A stretch of 11,415 nt of DNA from Alphaproteobacteria bacterium (GTDB lineage Bacteria > Pseudomonadota > Alphaproteobacteria > Rs-D84), in NCBI GenBank assembly GCA_016285415.1, contig JAEEQU010000029.1, positions 1 to 11,415 on the forward strand, given 5' to 3'. The notes under the pieces are model-generated. The model worked only from the letters and a program-made list of their open reading frames with translations, ran no database searches and had not been told where the DNA came from. Positions 5,066-11,415 of the stretch are shown here, piece after piece (within the stretch, counting starts at the first letter, position 1; each line of letters begins with the position of its first letter). The translations under genes and the position numbers were made by a program.

Positions 5066-6934
5066 ATGATAGAAGATAAATATATAGATTTTTTTATCGG
5101 CGGAAATATCAACGAACCTGTGGCTATAGAAATTCCATTTAGAACAAAGCAGATTGGTGCGTTAAAGCCGTTTCTGGAAAAATATGGGTTGGATATTGAT
5201 ACAGATGGTATGCATCCAGAAAAAATATCGTTAAATTTAGACGCTGATAAAGAAGGGTGGTATTCGCTGATAACACCGGCAATGAATCCACAAGATTTAA
5301 AAAATATATATAAATTATTGTATTCTTTGGTGGAAAATTTTCAGAAAAATAATTCGGAACCATGTGAGATATTGTACCCACATGTTTTAGATTTGAAAAA
5401 TTTGGTAACACAACGTGATTTACAGACAAATGATACCGATTTTATAGAACAATTATTGAATGACGCTGAACATTCTGATGACATAATGGTGTTGGATGAT
5501 GTGCGCGACATAGGTAAATTTTATCATTTTGATGATTCAAGTTTATTTAGTGGTTCTACGATGCCAGAACCTTATACCGTTGCCACAAATGATTATGAAC
5601 GATATTTACGATACGCATCTACAAAAATGGATCAGGCCATAAGTTATGCAAGTTTATCAAGAACAAAAGATTATAACGGATTCAGAAGTGTACTGCCGAA
5701 TGGCCAGCCCGTTGGTTTTTTACATCAATACAAGAATCGTGAAGATAATCAATTAATATTTGGTGGTGCCGGTATAGAAAATGGTTACGAAACGGTTGGT
5801 AAAGACACATATATGCCAGAAACCATGGTGAACAGGTTTAATAATCCACTTGTTGCCACGTATGTATTGTGGAAAAAACCAGGCGATACAAGAATATATA
5901 TGTTTAAAATTCAAGAAAATGATGCAAGATGGCAAAAGTTTATGGATTATTACAAAACAAGTTTTTATGAGTCGCATCCCATAAAACGTGCAAAAATAAA
6001 TGCATGGATTAAAGATGGCGAACCCCATGAAACCTATGTTCCGTTACGTGATAAAAGTTTATCGCTTCACGATTTTGCGGATTCTGTGCAGAAAAAATTT
6101 ACTGATGAATATGAACGTGAAAAACAAGAAAAACAGAATGAAGTCCAAGAAAAAGAATCTTGCATAAGAAAATATGAACAACTGCACAAAACTTATGATG
6201 CCATTGCAAAAAAAATACAGGAAATAAAAAATAAGATACCGTCGTTATCTTGCCGTAATATTGCATGTTATGAAAAATATAACAATGATGTTTTGAATAT
6301 TGTTGCGCAGTATGAAGATATTATTTCGGAATTAGAGGATATTTATATGCAAATGGATAATATCGCACCATTATTGCAAGATACTAAATATGGAAAATAT
6401 ACAGATTCCGCAAAAGAAAATATCAAAAATTTAGAAAACGATATTCAATCCAAAGGTATAAATATCTGTCGGCAACGGATTAAAGAAACAGAATCTTTGT
6501 TACAACAACATTTGAAAGATATGACGGAATACCCCCAATTGATAAACAGCGAATCTGATATGGATATTCGGTGTAAAAATATAATTGCTGATAATATACT
6601 GGATAAAGCAAAACAGCAAATGGATCAAAAACAGGCACATGTTCTATCAAAGGCCATTATAAATCTGTATGGCATTTTATCTGAAACAGAAAAAAAGCAA
6701 ATGTTGCAGAAATTTGAACAGATTAGGAATAACAGCCCAACAATTTTGTTAAAGTATGTGGTGGAAAATGCGAAAAAACAAAATTGTTCAGATATTGCAA
6801 GTATGTTTAAACCAAAATTTTTTGATAAAATTAGCAAAATATTAAAATTTAAGACGCACAAAAAAGACGATGTAGAAAATACGAATACAACAATGGTTGT
6901 TAACCGACAAAGTGTCCACAGTTTCAACATATAA
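5066..6934 (+). CDS. Large soluble protein of unknown function, coiled-coil C-terminal half, 622 aa
   Basis: The ATG follows AGGAA (5054-5058) at 7 nt. There is no signal peptide or membrane segment. Three parts can be seen. Residues 1-165 are a probable alpha/beta domain starting IDFFIGGNINEPVAIEIPF, with acidic stretches near 120-160. Residues 165-335 look globular and rich in aromatics (YERYLRYASTKM, FRSVLPNGQPVGFLHQY, LIFGGAGIENGYETVG, LVATYVLWKKPGDTRIYMF). Residues 340-600 are charged and helical, with likely coiled coil at about 340-392 and 405-490, and a basic stretch near 590-600. I recognise no family or catalytic motif. Its base composition is strikingly AT-rich (for example 11 G/C in 5281-5340, against 24 in 241-300), unlike the conserved genes around it, which suggests acquisition. 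It has its own promoter. A secreted effector, a defence protein or a cytoskeletal-type protein are all possible; none is supported. Confidence 0.85.
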   Translation: MIEDKYIDFFIGGNINEPVAIEIPFRTKQIGALKPFLEKYGLDIDTDGMHPEKISLNLDADKEGWYSLITPAMNPQDLKNIYKLLYSLVENFQKNNSEPCEILYPHVLDLKNLVTQRDLQTNDTDFIEQLLNDAEHSDDIMVLDDVRDIGKFYHFDDSSLFSGSTMPEPYTVATNDYERYLRYASTKMDQAISYASLSRTKDYNGFRSVLPNGQPVGFLHQYKNREDNQLIFGGAGIENGYETVGKDTYMPETMVNRFNNPLVATYVLWKKPGDTRIYMFKIQENDARWQKFMDYYKTSFYESHPIKRAKINAWIKDGEPHETYVPLRDKSLSLHDFADSVQKKFTDEYEREKQEKQNEVQEKESCIRKYEQLHKTYDAIAKKIQEIKNKIPSLSCRNIACYEKYNNDVLNIVAQYEDIISELEDIYMQMDNIAPLLQDTKYGKYTDSAKENIKNLENDIQSKGINICRQRIKETESLLQQHLKDMTEYPQLINSESDMDIRCKNIIADNILDKAKQQMDQKQAHVLSKAIINLYGILSETEKKQMLQKFEQIRNNSPTILLKYVVENAKKQNCSDIASMFKPKFFDKISKILKFKTHKKDDVENTNTTMVVNRQSVHSFNI

Positions 6935-6952
6935 CATAATCATAATTTTTCT

Positions 6953-6981
6953 TTGCATAGTTTGGAAAAAAGTCCTATATT
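6953..6981 (+). promoter_or_regulatory. Promoter of the glycosyltransferase operon
   Basis: TTGCAT (6953-6958), a 17-bp spacer and TATATT (6976-6981) are followed by a start codon at 7013, giving a leader of about 25 nt. Confidence 0.65.
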
Positions 6982-7012
6982 AAAACTGTTGAACTACAAC
7001 AGGGGGTATTTC

Positions 7013-7930
7013 ATGTATAAATACAGCAAATTTCGTCAGATTTGTGCAACGATTGCGGGGCTGTTTGGTAAAACGCGTGCGGCGCGCCGTTTGCATCGCG
7101 ACCAGGTAAGATATCGTGGGTTAATATCTACGGTTGGGCAAACGAAAATACCACGCAAAAAATATCCAGAAAAAATTCCTGTGGCATTTTGTTTTGATGC
7201 ACGTGGTGCCAAAATGGCGGCGGTAACAATAAAATCTTTGTTGGTGGCATCCGATGGGCGTTGTGATTATGATATATACTGTGTTATTGCGCCGGATGTT
7301 GATAAATCATTGTGCGATATGATTCGTGGGGTGGTCAAAGAATTTAAATCGGCGGTTCATTTTGTCCCAGGTAATCATGATTTTGATAAATCTAATCGCA
7401 GAAATTGGCCGGTCGCGATGTGGTATCGGTTAATGTTGCCGAAATTGTTGCCAGATGTTTCAAGAATTATTTATGCTGATATGGATATTTTGTTCTTTGG
7501 TGATTTAATAGATATTTATGAATACGATTTGGGTAAAAATGTAATCGCGGCGGTACCAACACGGACCGACAAATATATAAATTCGGGTTTCTTGTTGATG
7601 GATTTGGATAAAATCCGCAAAGAAAATTTTTATGACAAATGGATTAAGGTTTCACAAAAAGAAGATTACAAAAATCCAGACCAAGATGTTTTGAATTATA
7701 CATTAAAAGGACGGATTTCGTTCCTGCCGTTGCGGTATAATTTTCAACTGTCGCATGGTTCCCGCATATTCAAAATATATCCGCCGGTGCAATTGGATGA
7801 ATTGAAACACAATTTGGTTGTATTGCATTATTCGGACTATATGAAACCGTGGGCGGAACGTGGACGCCGGCCGGTCTATTCAGAATTTTGGTGGGATGTT
7901 GCACGGCCAATGGGGCTGTTTGAAGAGTAG
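7013..7930 (+). CDS. Glycosyltransferase family 8 protein (LPS/surface glycan), 305 aa
   Basis: A retaining GT-A glycosyltransferase of family GT8, which transfers a sugar (usually galactose or glucose from UDP-sugar) to a lipopolysaccharide core or similar acceptor on the cytoplasmic side of the inner membrane. It shows VAFCFDARGAKMAAVTIKSLL at 57-77 (nucleotide-sugar-binding strand and helix), the metal-binding DMD at 156-158 in YADMDILFF, NSGFLLMDL at 190-198, PDQDVLNY at 222-229 and HYSDYMKPW at 272-280, the variant of the family's H..G..KPW motif. The start at 7013 is chosen over an in-frame ATG at 6953 because AGGGGG (7001-7006) precedes it and the earlier ATG overlaps the promoter. The N-terminal ~50 residues are basic, as in membrane-associated family members. 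It is the first gene of a three-gene operon; the next gene starts 11 bp after its TAG stop. Confidence 0.93.
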   Translation: MYKYSKFRQICATIAGLFGKTRAARRLHRDQVRYRGLISTVGQTKIPRKKYPEKIPVAFCFDARGAKMAAVTIKSLLVASDGRCDYDIYCVIAPDVDKSLCDMIRGVVKEFKSAVHFVPGNHDFDKSNRRNWPVAMWYRLMLPKLLPDVSRIIYADMDILFFGDLIDIYEYDLGKNVIAAVPTRTDKYINSGFLLMDLDKIRKENFYDKWIKVSQKEDYKNPDQDVLNYTLKGRISFLPLRYNFQLSHGSRIFKIYPPVQLDELKHNLVVLHYSDYMKPWAERGRRPVYSEFWWDVARPMGLFEE

Positions 7931-7941
7931 GGTGGTGCATA

Positions 7942-8682
7942 ATGCGTCATTTGATTTCTAATATTATCAGTTGTTTTATTTGGCGAAAATCACTGCGTGA
8001 TAAAGTGCGCACGATGATACGTTATCCACAGGTCTGGGAATATGTTGAATATGTGCGTTGGTTCGCGCGCAATATGAAACAGTGCAGAATTAAAACAAGG
8101 GTTGGTTATGGATGCAAAAACTTTGTTGTTATTTTGAACGACAAACATGTTTTTAAATTTCCATTGTTACACGATGGACGTGATATTGCGTATCGTGAAC
8201 AACGGATTGTTGATACATTTCGTAAAATATCACCGATTAAAATTCCGTCTATGACAATAATACCGTACAAAGATATTGTTATCAGAAAGTATGAATTTGC
8301 ATATGGTAAATTATTAAGCGATTTTGACCCGCGGATTGTCGCAATGCATCGCATGCATATTGCAAAGCAAATTGCCAAGATGTTATATGTGGTTGGCAAA
8401 AGTGATCCGGCCGAAATTCGCGATTTAAAATCCAGCCCAAAAGAAAAACCAGGGTATCTGTACGGTTGGTTTCAGGGCGATATTTGGCAGAATTTTATGC
8501 TGGATGAAAAAACATTTAATATAACATTCTTTATAGATTGGGAAGATACAGAATTTCAAAGTTTCATACCCGCATTGCATGTTGCGTCGCACAATTGGGA
8601 TAAATTTGGATACAAATATTTAAGTATTGATATTATGGCAGAATATTCAAAATTATATTTCAATGGGCATAGAAAAAAATGA
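7942..8682 (+). CDS. Kinase-like protein A (APH/sugar-kinase fold), 246 aa
   Basis: The layout is that of the aminoglycoside-phosphotransferase/choline-kinase superfamily. HVFKFPL puts a candidate ATP-binding lysine at residue 72. YREQRI offers a helix-C glutamate near 86. QGDIWQNFML (178-187) is the putative catalytic loop with Asp180 and Asn184. FFIDWED (196-202) is the putative metal-binding motif with Asp199. The catalytic loop is unusual: the common His of HGD is Gln, and the Asp-to-Asn spacing is 4 instead of 5. The N-terminus (about 1-60) is basic and may contact the membrane. With the GT8 gene 11 bp upstream and its paralogue overlapping downstream, it probably phosphorylates a core sugar of a surface glycan; this is inference. 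GGGTGG precedes the ATG. The TGA stop overlaps the next start. Confidence 0.8.
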   Translation: MRHLISNIISCFIWRKSLRDKVRTMIRYPQVWEYVEYVRWFARNMKQCRIKTRVGYGCKNFVVILNDKHVFKFPLLHDGRDIAYREQRIVDTFRKISPIKIPSMTIIPYKDIVIRKYEFAYGKLLSDFDPRIVAMHRMHIAKQIAKMLYVVGKSDPAEIRDLKSSPKEKPGYLYGWFQGDIWQNFMLDEKTFNITFFIDWEDTEFQSFIPALHVASHNWDKFGYKYLSIDIMAEYSKLYFNGHRKK

Positions 8683-9395
8683 TGAAAATATTGGCAAATA
8701 TTTTGTGCGCGTTTGTCCCCAGTCGGCATGGTCGCCGTATGTTGCGCCTGCGATTTGGATATCCAATTCGTAAATGGATACGATTCGCAAAAAGTTTTAG
8801 CAGCAGCCGGCATACGCAAGTATCATGCACATGTGGATATCGTGGCATAAATTTTGTTGTAAATATTGATAATAAATATGTATTCAAATTTCCACTGCGG
8901 ACAGATGGTGCGGAAATCGCGTTGCGTGAAAAACGTATAACGGATGCGTTGCGTCCAATATCACCTATTAAAATTCCCAAAATGGAATTGTTAGAATTTG
9001 ATGGTATGACGGTTCGCAAATATGAATGTGTTAATGGAATTGGATTCCATGCCATGAACAGACAAATACAAAATGCGCATGCGGAAAAAATCGCAAAACA
9101 GTTGGCAAAATTTTTATATGTTGTTGGTATGGCAAATCCGCGGGAAATTTTAGATTTAAAAAATAATAAAAAAGATGCGCCGGCGATTATGCATGGGTGG
9201 AGTCAAAATGATTTGTGGGATAATTTTATTATGAATCCAAAAACTTTTGATGTTATCGCAATGATAGATTGGGAAGATGCCGGCTTTAATGATTTTTATA
9301 ATTGCTTTACGGGTGGTACTGGCAATCATGTTGTTAAAAGTGCGTTACTGCGCGAATATTTAAAATTGTTTTTATCGGATGCGATTCGGAAATAA
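8679..9395 (+). CDS. Kinase-like protein B, paralogue of the preceding gene, 238 aa
   Basis: It is clearly homologous to the preceding protein along its length. Shared blocks are NFVV.(I/L), (H/Y)VFKFPL, RE(Q/K)RI, (R/K).ISPIKIP, AKQ(I/L)AK, LYVVG, (F/S)Q(G/N)D, NF(M/I) and IDWED. The candidate lysine is Lys70, the helix-C glutamate Glu84, and the catalytic loop SQNDLWDNFIM holds Asp178 and Asn182. Asp197 sits in MIDWED. As in protein A, the loop has Gln where His is usual and a one-residue shorter Asp-Asn spacing, so the deviation is a family property and not decay. The start ATG overlaps the previous TGA as ATGA (8679-8682), with a second in-frame ATG at 8682; there is no good ribosome site, so translational coupling is likely. 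It is the last gene of the operon. No GC-rich terminator follows, only the palindrome AATAAATTTATT at 9411-9422. Confidence 0.8.
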   Translation: MMKILANILCAFVPSRHGRRMLRLRFGYPIRKWIRFAKSFSSSRHTQVSCTCGYRGINFVVNIDNKYVFKFPLRTDGAEIALREKRITDALRPISPIKIPKMELLEFDGMTVRKYECVNGIGFHAMNRQIQNAHAEKIAKQLAKFLYVVGMANPREILDLKNNKKDAPAIMHGWSQNDLWDNFIMNPKTFDVIAMIDWEDAGFNDFYNCFTGGTGNHVVKSALLREYLKLFLSDAIRK

Positions 9396-9602
9396 AATTA
9401 AAAGTTTGTTTAATAAATTTATTTTGATTGGGTAAAAAATCCTGTTCTAATTTTTTTGCATATAAATAATCTTAAAAAAAATCTTGTGAACATAACAGTT
9501 TCATTGAAGGTGAAAAATTTGCAAAAATTTTTAATATTCAAACTTGCAAATATTGTGTTTATGTAGTTAAGTAAATAGTATCAAATAGGAAAGGAGAAAA
9601 AT
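9396..9602 (+). promoter_or_regulatory. AT-rich leader of the Pmp-repeat gene
   Basis: No gene is visible in these 207 bp. It contains TTTGCAA (9518-9524) and its reverse complement TTGCAAA (9544-9550) as a spaced inverted pair, which may bind a regulator or form a long-loop hairpin. A promoter must lie here unless the operon reads through, but I cannot pick one. TTGCAA at 9544-9549 with TTAAGT 17 bp on is a weak candidate. The ribosome site AAGGAG (9591-9596) is near-perfect at 6 nt from the ATG. Confidence 0.35.
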
Positions 9603-11372
9603 ATGCATAAACTTCATGGTGTTTTGTTAGGGGTATCAGTTTTACCGGCATTGCTGATTATGCCTGTGATGGCGGCCGCACCAGATACTGAAAATACAGT
9701 ATTTGTGTTCGGTGATGTTACTTTTGATAATCAGCATGTTGCAAATGGTGAAGCGGCGTTTGGTGGACGCCGTATGGATAATTGGTCGGGGGGCAAATAT
9801 CAAAATGATTTCCCAAGATATAAAATGCTTGGACGTTCCATGGCAATGTCTAACAGTGATGCATATATTGGACCTGTGGAATTAACAATGGGTGATCTGG
9901 GGGATGCGGCATTCGCGTTTAATTATCAGATAAATGAAGTTGATGTGAATTTGGCAGAAATGGCCGGGGTTACATGGAACCAAGATTATGATACGGTGTT
10001 TGATAATGTTGCAGATATTATAGGTGAAGGTAATGCCGGGTATACTGCGGGGCCGGTTTATGCAATGGCGATTCGCGATGATAGCAAAGAAGCCGGTTCG
10101 TTATCATTTAGCAATTCTACGGTAATGGTTGATGGTTCAACGATAGACGCAAATACAATATCGATTACAAATGGTTCCGCATTGACATTTGTGAAACAAG
10201 ATCATAGCAAGTTGGGCGCATTTTTAGAAGGTGTAATAGATTCTGATGGTAACACAACATTGACCGCCGACACGATAACGGTGAATGCATCGCAATTTAA
10301 TGTAAACAGCGGTGCCACATTAAATATTACTACAACCGATACAGAAACAGACACGACATTTAGTAATTTGTCTACTGACAAAGGTGCGTTGTCTGTTATA
10401 GATGGTTCTGCGCACATCGGTGGCGACACATTGGTGTTTAACAACAATACATCATCGTCACATGGTGCCGGTTTGTATTACAAAGAAACAACAACCGGTT
10501 TAGATTCATCGGTTGTATTGGATGCCGAGAATATAACATTTAGCAATAATACATCGAATTATTCGGCCAGCAGCGGTGGCGCCGTATTCAATTCTGGTGG
10601 TGATGTTTCGATTTTGGGTGATACCAACACATTTACAGGGAATCAAATTTTGGGAACAGATGTTGACGAGAAACTGTTTAAACGTGGTGGTGGTGCAATT
10701 GCAAACCAATCTTATGAAACAGAAGCGCCTTCGGACAAGCAACCATTGGATGCCACAATGGTTATCGGAACGGCAAATAGTGTGAACACCTTCACGGGCA
10801 ACACTTCGTCTATGAATGGTGGTGCAATTATGAACCGTGCGGTTGATACCGATGGTAATGCCACTTTGACCATCAACGGCACAACAACGTTTAGTGGCAA
10901 TACCGCGACATTAAATGGTGGTGCAATTTATAATATTCAACGTGACGGTAAAACCGCAACAGTTAATTTGAATAATGGGACATATACCTTTACCCAAAAC
11001 ACCGCAGATGGTAAAGGTGGTGCGATTTATAACGAAGGTGAATTGACATTAACCAATACTTCTCTTGCTGGGAACACGGCGACGGAACGCGGTGGTGCGG
11101 TGTTTAACTATGGGGAACTGACAATTGATGGCGGGGTATTTGCCAGCAACAGTACAACCAATGAATCATACCCATCACAGGGGGGGGCAATTTATAATGC
11201 AGGTGATGTCGATTACTTGGATAAATACGGTATATTAACTGTAAGTAATACAACTTTTGGTGATGCAAACGACATCACCAAAGGTAACATTGCGATGCAG
11301 GGTGGTGCAATTTCAAACGATAGTGGTAATGGCTATAATGCAGAATTGACATTGAACAATACAAATTTCTAG
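9603..11372 (+). CDS. Secreted Pmp-repeat surface protein, autotransporter passenger (ends at an internal amber codon), 589 aa
   Basis: Residues 1-24 form a signal peptide (MHKLHGVLLG start, hydrophobic to residue 23, cleavage after VMA). From residue 325 the protein carries the GGA(I/V) and FxxN repeats typical of chlamydial polymorphic membrane proteins. GGAI/GGAV occurs at 325, 363, 406, 439, 472, 497, 527 and 567. FxxN-type motifs occur at 313, 344, 397, 430, 463, 488 (LAGN) and 513. Such repeats fold as a right-handed beta-helix passenger exposed on the cell surface. Before them lies a beta-rich Ser/Thr/Asn region (about 165-310). The frame stops at TAG (11370) directly after LTLNNTNF, in the middle of a repeat. 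No transporter barrel is present before the stop, so as it stands the product would be released and not displayed. The start is fixed by the strong AAGGAG at 9591. Confidence 0.88.
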   Translation: MHKLHGVLLGVSVLPALLIMPVMAAAPDTENTVFVFGDVTFDNQHVANGEAAFGGRRMDNWSGGKYQNDFPRYKMLGRSMAMSNSDAYIGPVELTMGDLGDAAFAFNYQINEVDVNLAEMAGVTWNQDYDTVFDNVADIIGEGNAGYTAGPVYAMAIRDDSKEAGSLSFSNSTVMVDGSTIDANTISITNGSALTFVKQDHSKLGAFLEGVIDSDGNTTLTADTITVNASQFNVNSGATLNITTTDTETDTTFSNLSTDKGALSVIDGSAHIGGDTLVFNNNTSSSHGAGLYYKETTTGLDSSVVLDAENITFSNNTSNYSASSGGAVFNSGGDVSILGDTNTFTGNQILGTDVDEKLFKRGGGAIANQSYETEAPSDKQPLDATMVIGTANSVNTFTGNTSSMNGGAIMNRAVDTDGNATLTINGTTTFSGNTATLNGGAIYNIQRDGKTATVNLNNGTYTFTQNTADGKGGAIYNEGELTLTNTSLAGNTATERGGAVFNYGELTIDGGVFASNSTTNESYPSQGGAIYNAGDVDYLDKYGILTVSNTTFGDANDITKGNIAMQGGAISNDSGNGYNAELTLNNTNF

Positions 11373-11415
11373 TATAACAAGGCACACAGTGCTGCCGACG
11401 GCGGAGACAGCGCAC
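11373..11415 (+). other. In-frame continuation of the Pmp-repeat gene after the stop
   Basis: Reading on past TAG in the same frame gives YNKAHSAADGGDSA, with no further stop up to the window edge. With a serine at the amber position the junction would read TNFSYNKAHS, matching the FxxN half of the repeat unit (compare TTFSGNTATLN earlier). This suggests the gene proper continues beyond the window. Confidence 0.6.

Noticed and set aside
5783..5809. GYETVGKDT in the 622-aa protein as a Walker A motif
   Set aside because: The spacing GxxxxGK fits, but the following residue is Asp and not Ser/Thr, there is no preceding hydrophobic strand of P-loop type, and no Walker B is evident.
11370..11372. 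Genome-wide reassignment of TAG to an amino acid
   Set aside because: TAG also ends the glycosyltransferase (7928-7930) and the small membrane protein (4483-4485) at natural positions, so a local mutation or error is simpler.

Overview
The window looks like a piece of chromosome from a Gram-negative, probably host- or gut-associated bacterium. The evidence is an outer-membrane barrel C-terminus, the start of a second surface protein with a Pmp-type repeat passenger, an LPS-type family 8 glycosyltransferase operon, and an exported choloylglycine-hydrolase-family enzyme. An uncultured alphaproteobacterium is my best guess, from protein flavour only; nothing in the window proves the lineage.

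Left part (1-4020): the C-terminal half of an autotransporter-like outer-membrane protein runs in from the left edge. It is followed by a 128-codon gene of unknown function. A bidirectional terminator at 1557-1580 separates that gene from two minus-strand genes read toward it: an exported N-terminal-nucleophile amidase (bile salt hydrolase / penicillin V acylase / acyl-homoserine-lactone acylase family), then a DUF1015 protein.

Middle part (4020-6940): a tRNA-Gln(CTG) gene with a near-consensus promoter lies divergently from the amidase gene. Its 3' end is copied exactly 185 bp downstream, and an imperfect third copy starts near 4949. Between and around these copies are three terminators, a run of strong hairpins and a small membrane-anchored protein gene with its own promoter. 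A very AT-rich 622-codon gene of unknown function follows. This is the part most like an acquired island at a tRNA gene, although no integrase is present.

Right part (6950-11415): an operon with its own promoter encodes a GT-A family 8 glycosyltransferase and two adjacent, overlapping paralogues that look like divergent aminoglycoside/sugar-kinase-fold enzymes. Together they probably modify a surface glycan such as the lipooligosaccharide core. After a 207-bp AT-rich gap comes a secreted Pmp-repeat protein whose frame is cut by an amber codon at 11370-11372. Repeat-like sequence continues in the same frame to the window edge.

Common thread: most recognisable genes act at the cell envelope (surface proteins, glycan decoration, periplasmic hydrolase). 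The best candidates for something new are the tRNA-bounded hairpin region with the AT-rich orphan gene, the paired kinase-like proteins with an unusual catalytic loop, and the interrupted repeat protein.
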